Assembly (NCBI RefSeq): GCF_024498135.1
Contig: NZ_JANHOH010000001.1
Coordinates: forward strand, 930,001-994,000
Direction of reading: 5' to 3'
Length of the DNA: 64,000 bases
Source: Mucilaginibacter aquariorum
GTDB lineage: Bacteria > Bacteroidota > Bacteroidia > Sphingobacteriales > Sphingobacteriaceae
Shown in pieces: positions 43,551 through 52,662 of this stretch (the first letter of the stretch is position 1; the number at the start of each line of letters is the position of its first letter). The notes below the pieces were generated by a model, which made no database searches, had not been told where the DNA came from, and saw nothing but the letters and a program-made list of their open reading frames with translations. The position numbers were made by a program, and so were the translations under genes.

Positions 43551-45200
43551 TTACTGCCAAATGGATTTTACCGTGTATACTTCCAGATTTTTGACATCGA
43601 TATTATTACCCCAGAAGTGGAACCCTTCGGTGTTTTTTACATCCGGCTTTCTTTCCGTCGAGTAAGAATAAGCACCACCATCAATGAATACTTCTATGGA
43701 TGTACGGTCGATATAAATATCTGCCGTTAGTTCCATACTTGTCATATCTTCGGGCGAATAAAACGTACCGTTGACCAGGTTAAAGTTCATATCGTAATCA
43801 ATAATATGCTGCCCAAACAGGTTTAGCCCGGCGCTTGTTGCATGCGAAAGTTTAATGGTTGTTTTAATGCGCAGGCGGTCGCTGCCATTGTACTCCTTTA
43901 ACTTATCATTGGCATCATTTTCTTTAAGGTTGCTCCACTGGTTTACCTTATCAAACAACTGCCCGGTTTCTTTAACCGGTACGCTAAACAGCCTTATTCC
44001 ATCTTTAGTTGTTTTTAAGGTTAGCTCGGTAGGCATCAGCATCATCCCGTTAAATGGCATTCCCGGATGGCTCACCTTTCCCCAGCCAATTTGGATCCTT
44101 CTACCATCAGACTCGGGCATATTAGTGATGGTTTGCGCGGCGTATATGGTTCCGGTAACATAATAATGTTTGCCCGTTTCTGGCTTAAAGGTTTTGCCAT
44201 CAAACGAACCTATCATATAGGTATTTGATGCACCGTACATTACCCATTTTGTTTTGCTTTTATCGCCATCTACGGGTAGTTCAAACAGATCGGGGCATTC
44301 CCAAAAACCGGTTACGTGGCTTTCAAATGTCCAGTCTTTAAGGTTCGCTGAATTGTAAATAGAGTGCCCGTCACGCTCGTTCAACACCAGCACCCAATGG
44401 TTACCTGGTTTGTACCAAAACACACGCGGGTCCCTGGTATCCTGGCTGTTCCACTTGGCTTTCGAATCAATGAGCGGGTTTTTACTGTACTTTGTCCAGG
44501 TGCGGCCCTTATCTAAACTGTAAGCCATACATTGCACCTGTTTCGCGTCGGAATTAGCGGTGTAAGTAGCAACCATTGCAGGCGTATTTCCTTTATTAAA
44601 ACCGGCGGTGTTGTTATAATCGATCACTGCCGAGCCCGAAAACATTGTGCCCAGGTTATCCGGACTTAAAGCGGTAGGCAACTCTTCCCAATGGATCATA
44701 TCTTTACTCACAGCGTGCCCCCACGACATATTTTCCCATTCCCTTTCGTACGGGTTATGCTGATAAAAAAGATGGTATTCACCCTCATAGTAAATTAAGC
44801 CGTTTGGATCATTTATCCATCCACGGCGGGTGGTAAAATGAAATTGCGGGCGATTTTTCTCTTTGTACATAGAGTCCTGCCCTGCTATTTTATCGTCCTG
44901 GTAAATTTTGCTTAGGCCAGCGCCATCGCCATCATAGCTGATAGTGATGGTTTTGCCTTTCAAGGCAGTCATATCGCAAAACACCCAGTACTGGGGTTCG
45001 CTGTTAGCCAGCCTGATCTTGAAAGACCGCTCCTGCTTACCTGCTATTTGAAACTGCATTGTTCCCCGGGCCTGCGCCTGCGATACGGGAAGGTTTAAAT
45101 ACCGCTTGGTTATTTTGATGTTGATATCAGCTCCTCGTAACGATATCGAAATACACAGCAGAAAACAGGCTGCTATAGTTGCTTTTAATTGGCTTTTCAT
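43551..45200 (-). CDS. GH32-family fructan hydrolase (levanase/inulinase type)
   Basis: A 549-residue secreted GH32 enzyme. The nucleophile motif is RGWINDPNGLIYYEG (WINDPNG), the middle motif RDPRVFWY, and the acid/base motif GFWECPDLFELP. The C-terminal beta-sandwich follows (RTSIEVFIDGGAYSYSTE). It hydrolyses beta-fructofuranosyl links in levan, inulin or sucrose-type substrates. The frame is open from 45275, but the ATG at 45200 gives a proper signal peptide (MKSQLKATIAACFLLCISIS) and is chosen. About 90 residues between the signal and the WINDPNG motif form an N-terminal region not needed for the core fold. Confidence 0.9.
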   Translation of the reverse strand: MKSQLKATIAACFLLCISISLRGADINIKITKRYLNLPVSQAQARGTMQFQIAGKQERSFKIRLANSEPQYWVFCDMTALKGKTITISYDGDGAGLSKIYQDDKIAGQDSMYKEKNRPQFHFTTRRGWINDPNGLIYYEGEYHLFYQHNPYEREWENMSWGHAVSKDMIHWEELPTALSPDNLGTMFSGSAVIDYNNTAGFNKGNTPAMVATYTANSDAKQVQCMAYSLDKGRTWTKYSKNPLIDSKAKWNSQDTRDPRVFWYKPGNHWVLVLNERDGHSIYNSANLKDWTFESHVTGFWECPDLFELPVDGDKSKTKWVMYGASNTYMIGSFDGKTFKPETGKHYYVTGTIYAAQTITNMPESDGRRIQIGWGKVSHPGMPFNGMMLMPTELTLKTTKDGIRLFSVPVKETGQLFDKVNQWSNLKENDANDKLKEYNGSDRLRIKTTIKLSHATSAGLNLFGQHIIDYDMNFNLVNGTFYSPEDMTSMELTADIYIDRTSIEVFIDGGAYSYSTERKPDVKNTEGFHFWGNNIDVKNLEVYTVKSIWQ

Positions 45201-45325
45201 AATGGTTTTGCAATATAAGGTTTTCGATGTTTTTTCTGTACCAATAGGTTGTAGCTGAAACATCGACGATGACATTAGTCACCCAAGCATTTTACATTGT
45301 AGCGAAAATGTTTGTTAAACGGGGA

Positions 45326-45857
45326 TCACATTGAAGTTCGTGTCCTGGTATATGTATTTTGAAGAATCTTATCGACCCAGAGTTTTGATATTTCCGGATG
45401 AGACCACAGATTGTGTAAGCATATCACTCCCTGCAACCTGGGTTGATCAATATTGGTTACCTGGTACCTGTCGCAAAAAATATTATTGAGCCGCTGTAAT
45501 TGCTGCTGCCAACCAGCCGGGGTGCTGGGTGTTAGCATCCGATAACATTTCCAAATTTTCTGAATTCTCCCTTTCACTGAAAAGTAATTCTTCCAGTTCA
45601 AATTCTCCATCAAGCCAGTTCCTTGCATCCATTGCAGCGCGCCACATTGTATTATCCGGATTTTTTTCCATTAACTCATCGGCATTCAGATATTTCGAAT
45701 TGATCCACACCTTGGAGCGGTCCATCTGGATCACCTCCAGCATTGCCTGGATCTTAATTCTGTTATCATGACCGAAACAATCGTAAGGATGACAAAACCA
45801 CAGGTTGCTTTTCAGCGTGTTTATTGATTCTACAAGTTCGGAAGGGCTTCTTTGCAT
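45326..45857 (-). pseudogene. Hypothetical gene, apparently frameshifted
   Basis: A first frame runs from ATG at 45857 to a stop at 45483 (124 residues: MQRSPSELVESINTLKSNLW ...). Just before that stop, at PGW, the sense strand reads well in another frame that continues to 45326 (QQQLQRLNNIFCDRYQVTN ..., about 60 more residues). The two parts together would make a protein of about 175 residues. The first part is acidic (LDGEFELEELLFSERENSEN) and soluble. I do not recognise the family. The frameshift, near 45500-45520, is inferred from the coding look of the second part, which fills an otherwise empty stretch. If this is wrong, the gene is simply 45483-45857. Confidence 0.45.
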
Positions 45858-45976
45858 TATCTAAAAAAATATTGTTAATGTAGTTGCCATACTGTTACGA
45901 TACTTTTCTCGATAAGGTTACTATCCAGGGAATAAAAAATTTGAATTTTATTTATGCAATGAATATTGTAAATTAG

Positions 45977-47689
45977 ATGATGATGAAAATAGTTTCTCCG
46001 ATATTATTATGGGGTACACTTTTCCTCCTGGCAGGTACTACGCTGTTCAAGCCCCGATACCGAGCCTACTCCCCTGACGTGAGCATTTGCGGAGGTGCCT
46101 TACCTTCAGATATTACGCCGAATAAAGACGGGAAATTCATCTCGATAATTGCCGGTACCGGGCATCATCATTATAAGATCAACACCAGATCTGACAGCGC
46201 ACAAATTTACTTTGACCAGGGGCTTTCTTTTTACTATGGTTATCATTTTACCGAGGCACTGGCTTCTTTTAAAGAGGCCGCTCGTTTCGACCCTAATTGT
46301 ACAATGGCCTGGTGGGGGCAAACACTTGCATTAGGCCCCTACTATAATAATTACAATTATAGGATGCCGGCTGCCGTGACAATTGCGAAGATGTCTTTAC
46401 AACGCACGAACACCGGGGCCAGCGCAAAAGAAAGCGACTTAGCAAACGCAATGGCAAAGCGCTACTCCTCAGATACCACCAATGCCGATCGTGTACAATT
46501 AGATGAAGGCTACGCCACAGCCATGAAAACGCTGATGAAGAAATACCCGCTTGATAACGACATTAAGGCATTGTATATAGATGCTGTGATGCTATGTCAC
46601 AAATGGGATTTTTGGAATAACGATGGGACGCCCAAATCATGGACACCCGAACTGGTTTCGTTATGCGAAAGCATCTTAAAAAAAGAACCCCGGCAACCCG
46701 CCGCATTGCATTATTATATCCACCTAACCGAGGCCTCGCGCAACCCGGCAAAAGCTTTACCTTATGCCGATGTATTAAAGGACCTGATGCCCAGCGTGGC
46801 GCACATGGTGCATATGCCCACTCACTCTTACCAGCGTAACGGGCTTTTTGCCAAAGGTGTATTTGTTAATGAACAGGCAAACGCGGTTTTCCAAAAAATG
46901 GATTCTACTTCCGGCCTTCGCCTGAGTAAATATAATCCGATTCATTTTTTCGCCGTGCAATCCTATTGTGCCATGAATGCCGGGATGTATACAAAAGGCC
47001 GGCCGCTTTATTATAGGGCCAGGGAAAGGATGAAAGCTTTAAACCCTGATTTTAAGAACGACCCTTATGCCCAGTTTGTCTACTCATTACCCGATATTGC
47101 ACTGGTGCGCTTAGGTAAATGGCAGGAAATTTTACAACAACCCCGTCCTGATCCCCAATGGAAATACGCCCGGATAATGGATGATTTTGCCAAAGGCATT
47201 GCGTATGTGCGCAAAAATGACCCTGGCGCTGCCCGGCAATGCTTAAGCGACCTCCAGGTAAATCTTACCGATAGTTTGTTGGCTATCCGCCGCATGCCTT
47301 TTAATAAACCAAAGCAATGCGGCGAAATTGCAGCTGGCATTCTTTTAGGCGAAATATTATTTGCTGAAGGAAAAACTGCTGAGGCTATTAACGCGTTTAA
47401 AAATGCTGTAAACGCCGAAGACAAGTTGATTTACCGCGAACCGCAGGAATGGTTAATACCTGCCAGACAATACCTGGGAGCCTGCTTGTTAAAAATAAAC
47501 AGAGCCCGGGATGCAGAAATGGTTTACCGGGATGATCTGGTTTACAACCCCGGCAATGGTTGGTCGCAGTTAGGTATGAATATCAGCCTCAAAGCACAAA
47601 AAAAGTTAAAAGAGGCAAGGAAATATGAAGCGCTTTATCAGCAGGCGTTTGCAGCCGGCGATGTAAAGCCTGTTGCCTCGGTGTTTTAA
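45977..47689 (+). CDS. Tetratricopeptide-repeat protein, exported
   Basis: A 570-residue protein with an N-terminal hydrophobic segment (LLWGTLFLLAGTTLF). It then has TPR-like helical pairs, for example SAQIYFDQGLSFYYGYHFTE, ALASFKEAARFDPNCTMAWW, and near the end DAEMVYRDDLVYNPGNGWSQ. Such proteins act as protein-binding scaffolds, and family members occur as stand-alone periplasmic proteins in many Bacteroidetes and Proteobacteria. The His-containing stretch GTGHHHYKI near residue 60 and conserved MVHMPTHSY near residue 275 are unusual and might bind metal. It has no operon partner. Precise role unknown. Confidence 0.8.
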   Translation: MMMKIVSPILLWGTLFLLAGTTLFKPRYRAYSPDVSICGGALPSDITPNKDGKFISIIAGTGHHHYKINTRSDSAQIYFDQGLSFYYGYHFTEALASFKEAARFDPNCTMAWWGQTLALGPYYNNYNYRMPAAVTIAKMSLQRTNTGASAKESDLANAMAKRYSSDTTNADRVQLDEGYATAMKTLMKKYPLDNDIKALYIDAVMLCHKWDFWNNDGTPKSWTPELVSLCESILKKEPRQPAALHYYIHLTEASRNPAKALPYADVLKDLMPSVAHMVHMPTHSYQRNGLFAKGVFVNEQANAVFQKMDSTSGLRLSKYNPIHFFAVQSYCAMNAGMYTKGRPLYYRARERMKALNPDFKNDPYAQFVYSLPDIALVRLGKWQEILQQPRPDPQWKYARIMDDFAKGIAYVRKNDPGAARQCLSDLQVNLTDSLLAIRRMPFNKPKQCGEIAAGILLGEILFAEGKTAEAINAFKNAVNAEDKLIYREPQEWLIPARQYLGACLLKINRARDAEMVYRDDLVYNPGNGWSQLGMNISLKAQKKLKEARKYEALYQQAFAAGDVKPVASVF

Positions 47690-47862
47690 AGCTGTTTAAC
47701 TCACTATTAAACCCTATCACATTTTCTATTAGCACAGGATGGGGATATGGTACCGCAACCAATAACGAAATAACGGTGATTGAAAACACCATTTCTGTCG
47801 CATTTTTTTGACCTCTTGAGCCATTTTTTCTGTTTTGATGCTACCCGTTTATTTTAGTTTGC

Positions 47863-47870
47863 TATTTTTG
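47863..47870 (+). promoter_or_regulatory. Bacteroidetes -7 element giving a leaderless start for the AraC gene
   Basis: TATTTTTG matches TAnnTTTG. Only four bases (ATAC) separate it from the ATG at 47875, so transcription would begin at or beside the start codon. There is no -33 motif at the standard distance. Confidence 0.5.
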
Positions 47871-47874
47871 ATAC

Positions 47875-48951
47875 ATGAGCCCCGGTCAACAGATACTATT
47901 CTTTTTTAGTGCATTAGGCGCCTTCAACGGCTTCGTTATCAGCGGCTATCTGTTGTTCTTCAAAAAGCAAAAGTCCCCTGCCTCTTATTTTTTGGGGCTG
48001 CTGCTACTGGCTCTTAGCATGAGGATCACCAAGGCTATCTTTGGTTATTTTTACCCCCACCTTCCGCGGATCTATCTACAAATAGGCTTGTCCGGTTGTT
48101 TTCTGATCGGGCCGTCACTCTATTATTTCACCAGGGCAGCGCTTGAAAATATCCAGAAAACACCAATCAGGTGGAAATATACCTATTGGGCATGGATAAC
48201 TGCGATTGTCATTATAGGGGTGTTGGTCCCCTACCAGACGCATCCCTGGGACTGGAACCATTATATCGTACATATAATCTATGCGCAATGGGTAGCCTAT
48301 TTCATCCTGACGGGATGGATGCTTAAGGGTGTAATAGCGAAATCATTTGTCAAAACAGAAAAGCTATCCCCCGGGGAAAAACCAATACTGTCGATCTTTC
48401 TTGGTAATACAGTGATCCTGATCGCCTATCTGATCGTTTTTTTCTGGTCCTTCAGCAGCGTATATATCAGTGGCGCGCTTTTCTTCTCGTTGTTACTCTA
48501 TCTAAACATTCCGTTGTTCGTTAATCGGAAAAAATCCGATACGGCTTTCCTTGGTAATGGGGAAACCGGGCGTTATGCCGGAAAGAAGATCACCGAAGAC
48601 CAGGCCCTCGGCCTAACCAACAAGCTTCAGAGAATCATCATAGATCAGGAACTCTACAAGAACCCTGATCTTAAGCTCAATGATCTGGCCAAAGCGGTCA
48701 ATATTTCGGGGCACCAGCTTTCCCAGTTACTTAACGATAACCTGGGCAAGAGCTTTGCCATGTACATTAATGAATATCGTATTGGCCGGGCCTGTGAACT
48801 GATCGTAAATGATAAAGGGATAAAACTGGAGGAGATTGGATACGAGGTAGGTTTTAACTCTAAATCTACCTTCTATACCGCTTTTAAAAAACACAGGGGC
48901 ACCACCCCCACCCTCTATAAAGAAGGATTGTCGTCTGCCGCACTCCTGTAA
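47875..48951 (+). CDS. Membrane-anchored AraC-family regulator
   Basis: A 358-residue protein with about seven membrane segments in the first 220 residues (for example AFNGFVISGYLLFF and YWAWITAIVIIGVLV) and a C-terminal AraC DNA-binding domain (LKLNDLAKAVNISGHQLSQL, LEEIGYEVGFNSKSTFYTAF, ending GTTPTLYKEG). This membrane-sensor/AraC design is typical of Bacteroidetes. It lies 97 bases upstream of an outer-membrane receptor gene on the same strand, whose start carries a clear palindromic operator (49023-49045). It therefore probably regulates that gene. Confidence 0.9.
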   Translation: MSPGQQILFFFSALGAFNGFVISGYLLFFKKQKSPASYFLGLLLLALSMRITKAIFGYFYPHLPRIYLQIGLSGCFLIGPSLYYFTRAALENIQKTPIRWKYTYWAWITAIVIIGVLVPYQTHPWDWNHYIVHIIYAQWVAYFILTGWMLKGVIAKSFVKTEKLSPGEKPILSIFLGNTVILIAYLIVFFWSFSSVYISGALFFSLLLYLNIPLFVNRKKSDTAFLGNGETGRYAGKKITEDQALGLTNKLQRIIIDQELYKNPDLKLNDLAKAVNISGHQLSQLLNDNLGKSFAMYINEYRIGRACELIVNDKGIKLEEIGYEVGFNSKSTFYTAFKKHRGTTPTLYKEGLSSAALL

Positions 48952-49019
48952 TAGGTTCTGAATTATAATTCCGAACTCCCAAATCTCAAATTCAAAACCA
49001 CCTTGCTAACCCTGCCGGA

Positions 49020-49045
49020 TAGCTTTGGACATCCAAAGTCCAAAG
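49020..49045 (+). promoter_or_regulatory. -7 element overlapped by palindrome plus direct repeat, upstream of receptor
   Basis: TAGCTTTG (49020-49027) matches the -7 consensus TAnnTTTG. Overlapping it is the perfect inverted repeat CTTTGGA-CA-TCCAAAG (49023-49038). The last arm is repeated directly after it (TCCAAAG, 49039-49045), giving three 7-base half-sites in 23 bases, ending 4 bases before the ATG at 49049. It is a likely operator, and bound protein would block the promoter. Confidence 0.6.
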
Positions 49046-49048
49046 TAC

Positions 49049-51412
49049 ATGAAATCTACTTTTTTATTATTTCTTTGCCTGCTAACAGGCACATCACTTT
49101 ATGCACAGGTCAAAAGCATTTCGGCAAAGGTAGCCGATGCAAAAGGGATGCCATTAGCGGGTAATTTCTTATTGACCGATACTGTAGGGAAGCTCATTAA
49201 AAACGGCAGTTTCAACGGAAATATAGCTATTACCGGCCTCAATAATACCAGGCTTAGGTTGAAACTCAGCTCAATATTATTTGCAGATACCATCATCAAT
49301 ATACGGTATGCGGGAAAAACGGATGTTGATCTGGGGACGATAATGCCAGAGGAAAACACTACTACGCTCGGGCAGGTCACTATTACCTCATCTGCACCGC
49401 TGATGAGGTACGGCAATAATGGTAACCTGGAAGTCAATGTCGCCGGAACCATCCTGGCCAGCAGCAGCTCGGTCAACGAAATCCTTTCCAGGACTCCCGG
49501 GATTACGGTAAACGAAGGCATTATTTCTCTTCAGGGAAAGGGCGAGGCGATCATTTATCTGAATGGTACGCTTATACCCGGCGAACGCCTGGCCGGTATC
49601 CCCACATCACAGATCACCAGGATCGAGATCATCGCTAATCCTTCGGCTAGATATGATGCCGGAGGACGGGCAGTGATCAATATCACCACAAAGGCACCGG
49701 GCGGGAACGGGTTAAGTGGCAGGGTTAGCCAGCATCTTACAGTATCCAATTTTGCCGGTACCAATGCCAACACCTTTGCCGATCTGGGTTACACAAAAGA
49801 TAAGTTATCCCTTTCGGCTAATATCGTTTTGCTTAAAGGCAGCGGACGGGAACTGCTCTACACCGTCAGGAACCGGCCAGATACATCAGAATACCTAAAT
49901 TCTGCGCTAACCACGGATTGGAACAGAGATTTTAACGTTTATGCGACATACGGCATCGGTGCCCGCTACAGTTTTTCGTCCAGGTCGATATTGTCACTTT
50001 CCTATAGCGGAAACAGGGATCGGCTCGGCGGAACAGTGAACAGCCGGAATCAAATTACCACATTAACAACTGATAATATCTATGGCAGCAACATTGTGAG
50101 GGACGAACTCCGGAAAAATAATGCCATCGTAGCCGACTTCACAAAAAACACCGATACCCTTGGCTCCGGTATTTTCTTTAGCGCCCAGTACTCTGGCTAC
50201 CGGACCGATAATGAAGACCGCATCGAAGAATTCGGCGGCCCTGTCCCCCGCTATTTACAAAACACTTTTTTCCAGCGCCTGAACATCGCCAGCATACAAG
50301 CCGACCGCACCAAATTCTTCAGAAAAGATCTGAAACTGGAGGCCGGGCTAAGATTCAGTAATGTGGGCAATAATTCGGATACCCGGTTCCTCATCGGGAA
50401 CAACCCCGGCGGGCCATATTTGCCTGATGAAACCCTTTCCAGTCTATTCGACTATAACGAAACGATCGCAGCGGCCTATGCCAGTCTATCTGCTAAAACC
50501 GGAAAGCTGGGCATCATCCTTGGCGTACGTAGCGAGTGGACTACCTATAAATTAAGCACTACAGCAGGTGAAGGACAGGATTTCAGCAAAGATTATTTGA
50601 ACACCTTTCCAAACCTGCAACTGGAGTTTCCGCTGGCAAACGGGAATAAGCTAAGGGCATCCTACAACGCAAGAATCACCCGGCCCAGATACCAGGCCCT
50701 CAACCCGTTTGTTACTTATCAGGATGCCTTCACCACCATTGAAGGCAATCCCAACCTTGTGCCGGAAAAGGCGCATGCATTTGAGATCGGTACGAATTTT
50801 AAAAGGATGGAACTTAAGATCGGCTACACTTATACCATCGACCCGCTATCGGGCGCCGCTCTGCGAGGAAACACGCCCGAAAGCTATGTACTCAAGTCCA
50901 TCAACAGAAGCAGTGACCATACTTTTCTTGCATCGGTGACAAGGCCCTTTTCTATTGGTGACTGGTGGCAGTCGATCAATACGGTGAGTATCACTTACGG
51001 AAGATCCTTTGATGATCAATACAATTATGCGACCGGGAAAGTAACGCCTCAGGCCTACTTATACACCAGCAATACCTTTAGTTTGAAGCATGGCATTAAA
51101 TTACAGTTGCTTGCCTGGTACCTTGGTGACCGTTACTACGGTATCCGGCATGATGACAAACGATCTATCATAACTGCCGGAGTTGAAAAATCAATGATAC
51201 AAGGCAAGTTGAAGATAGGACTGACTGCCAACGATATTTTTAACCGGTCAATTGCAGAAGGCGATTATAATGTAGGTAAAACACAAGTATACTATAACCG
51301 GCGCTACGGCAACAATTATTTCAAGCTCACCGCCACCTACAGGTTTGGTGGTACCGAGGCGACGCCACAACCGCAACGACAGGCACAACCTGAAAACAAC
51401 AGGGCTAATTAG
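49049..51412 (+). CDS. Outer-membrane beta-barrel receptor (TonB-dependent-receptor-like)
   Basis: A 787-residue outer-membrane protein, with an ATG at 49049 (MKSTFLLFLCLLTGTSLYAQ); the longer frame has no support. After a short N-terminal CarbopepD-like part (VKSISAKVADAKGMPLAGN) comes a plug domain (LGQVTITSSAPLMRYG; VNEILSRTPGITVNEGIISL) and a large barrel ending FKLTATYRFGG. It belongs to the non-SusC outer-membrane-beta-barrel family (OMP_b-brl_3 type), and no SusD partner is adjacent. It may import a small nutrient or siderophore-like compound under control of the adjacent AraC regulator. The Gln-rich tail PQPQRQAQPENN is odd for a barrel end. Confidence 0.85.
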   Translation: MKSTFLLFLCLLTGTSLYAQVKSISAKVADAKGMPLAGNFLLTDTVGKLIKNGSFNGNIAITGLNNTRLRLKLSSILFADTIINIRYAGKTDVDLGTIMPEENTTTLGQVTITSSAPLMRYGNNGNLEVNVAGTILASSSSVNEILSRTPGITVNEGIISLQGKGEAIIYLNGTLIPGERLAGIPTSQITRIEIIANPSARYDAGGRAVINITTKAPGGNGLSGRVSQHLTVSNFAGTNANTFADLGYTKDKLSLSANIVLLKGSGRELLYTVRNRPDTSEYLNSALTTDWNRDFNVYATYGIGARYSFSSRSILSLSYSGNRDRLGGTVNSRNQITTLTTDNIYGSNIVRDELRKNNAIVADFTKNTDTLGSGIFFSAQYSGYRTDNEDRIEEFGGPVPRYLQNTFFQRLNIASIQADRTKFFRKDLKLEAGLRFSNVGNNSDTRFLIGNNPGGPYLPDETLSSLFDYNETIAAAYASLSAKTGKLGIILGVRSEWTTYKLSTTAGEGQDFSKDYLNTFPNLQLEFPLANGNKLRASYNARITRPRYQALNPFVTYQDAFTTIEGNPNLVPEKAHAFEIGTNFKRMELKIGYTYTIDPLSGAALRGNTPESYVLKSINRSSDHTFLASVTRPFSIGDWWQSINTVSITYGRSFDDQYNYATGKVTPQAYLYTSNTFSLKHGIKLQLLAWYLGDRYYGIRHDDKRSIITAGVEKSMIQGKLKIGLTANDIFNRSIAEGDYNVGKTQVYYNRRYGNNYFKLTATYRFGGTEATPQPQRQAQPENNRAN

Positions 51413-51605
51413 CAAAGCACTTTAGGCTTGACCTTGGCAAAACTGAAACAGGCACTTTTGGGATGGCTTATATCAGAGGCTATAAATATAATGGCATTGC
51501 AATTCATATTTATTCCGCATTTTAGATTTCTTAAATTTGACAGAGATATAAGTGTAGTAGTTCTCCACGGATTTAAAAGTGCTTTTAAATCCCATTAAAC
51601 ATGTT

Positions 51606-52589
51606 ATGAAGTATATTTTCACAGTCATTAATATCCTCTTTTTTACTACGACATTATTTGCGCAAAGAACTTCTATAGAACCCGGACAATTATGGCCGGA
51701 TCAGAACGGGAACCATATACAGGCGCATGGTGGTGGTATCATTAAAATTAAAAAAACGTATTACTGGTATGGAGAAGAACGCAGGCAGGGGCTCGACCCG
51801 AATTTGCGTTATGTAAGCTGCTACGCTTCAAAGGATCTCATGAACTGGACATTTCAGAAAGATGTGGTACAGATGTCGGATCCGGAAAACCTCGGACCCG
51901 GCTGGATACTGGAAAGGCCTAAAGTTTACTATCAGCCCCAAACAAAAAAATATGTAATGTACTTTCATTTAGATAACAAGGCTTATTCGTACGCACGTGT
52001 TGGCATTGCCGTTAGCGACAGCGCAAACGGCGATTTTAAGTTTGTAAAAAGCTTTCGGCCACTGGGCCGCCCCAGTAGGGATATTGGCCAGTTTATTGAT
52101 AATGACGGGTCCGCCTACCTTATCTTTGAAGATCGCGAGCTCGGATTCCACATTGCTAAACTTTCAGCAGATCTGATGAGTGTGGAAAAAGATATGAGTC
52201 TTATAAAAGCATCTCTTGAAGGCGGCGCTGTTGTGCATTATGACAGTCTTTATTACGTTATCGGTTCCGCCTTAACTGGATGGAAACCCAATCCCAATAA
52301 ATATGCAACCGCAAAATCACTGGAAGGTCCATGGACGGATTTTAGGGATATCGCTCCGCCTGAAACCAATACTTATCAATCTCAGTCAACAATGATGGTT
52401 AAAGTGACCGGCACAAAATCTACAACGGTTATATTTATGGCAGACCAGTGGAAGCCTTCAGCTCAATGGGATTCCCGCTATCTTTGGATGCCGCTGGAGA
52501 TAAATGATGGAAAGTTGTGGTTGCCTAAACCACGGCCATGGTCGCTTAATATTAAAACAGGTTTATTTAAAATTCTGCAACAAAAATAG
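51606..52589 (+). CDS. GH43-family exo-beta-1,3-galactanase-like glycosidase
   Basis: A 327-residue secreted enzyme; the ATG at 51606 gives a signal peptide ending TTLFAQ. The motifs fit the exo-1,3-galactanase group of GH43 (subfamily 24-like): IQAHGGGIIKIKKTYYWYGE near the start, LERPKVYYQPQTKKYVMYFH, DIGQFIDNDGSAYLIFEDRE, and an acid Glu in SLEGGAVVHYDSLYYVIGSA. The usual GH43 base Asp position is altered, as reported for this subfamily. It would release galactose from beta-1,3-galactan backbones such as those of arabinogalactan proteins. It stands alone, convergent with the S41 peptidase gene. Confidence 0.85.
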   Translation: MKYIFTVINILFFTTTLFAQRTSIEPGQLWPDQNGNHIQAHGGGIIKIKKTYYWYGEERRQGLDPNLRYVSCYASKDLMNWTFQKDVVQMSDPENLGPGWILERPKVYYQPQTKKYVMYFHLDNKAYSYARVGIAVSDSANGDFKFVKSFRPLGRPSRDIGQFIDNDGSAYLIFEDRELGFHIAKLSADLMSVEKDMSLIKASLEGGAVVHYDSLYYVIGSALTGWKPNPNKYATAKSLEGPWTDFRDIAPPETNTYQSQSTMMVKVTGTKSTTVIFMADQWKPSAQWDSRYLWMPLEINDGKLWLPKPRPWSLNIKTGLFKILQQK

Positions 52590-52662
52590 GCAGGTAAAAT
52601 TCTACGTTTCAATCAGTTTAATAATATACACATCTATATTCCATTCTAAAACGCCAGGGGTA

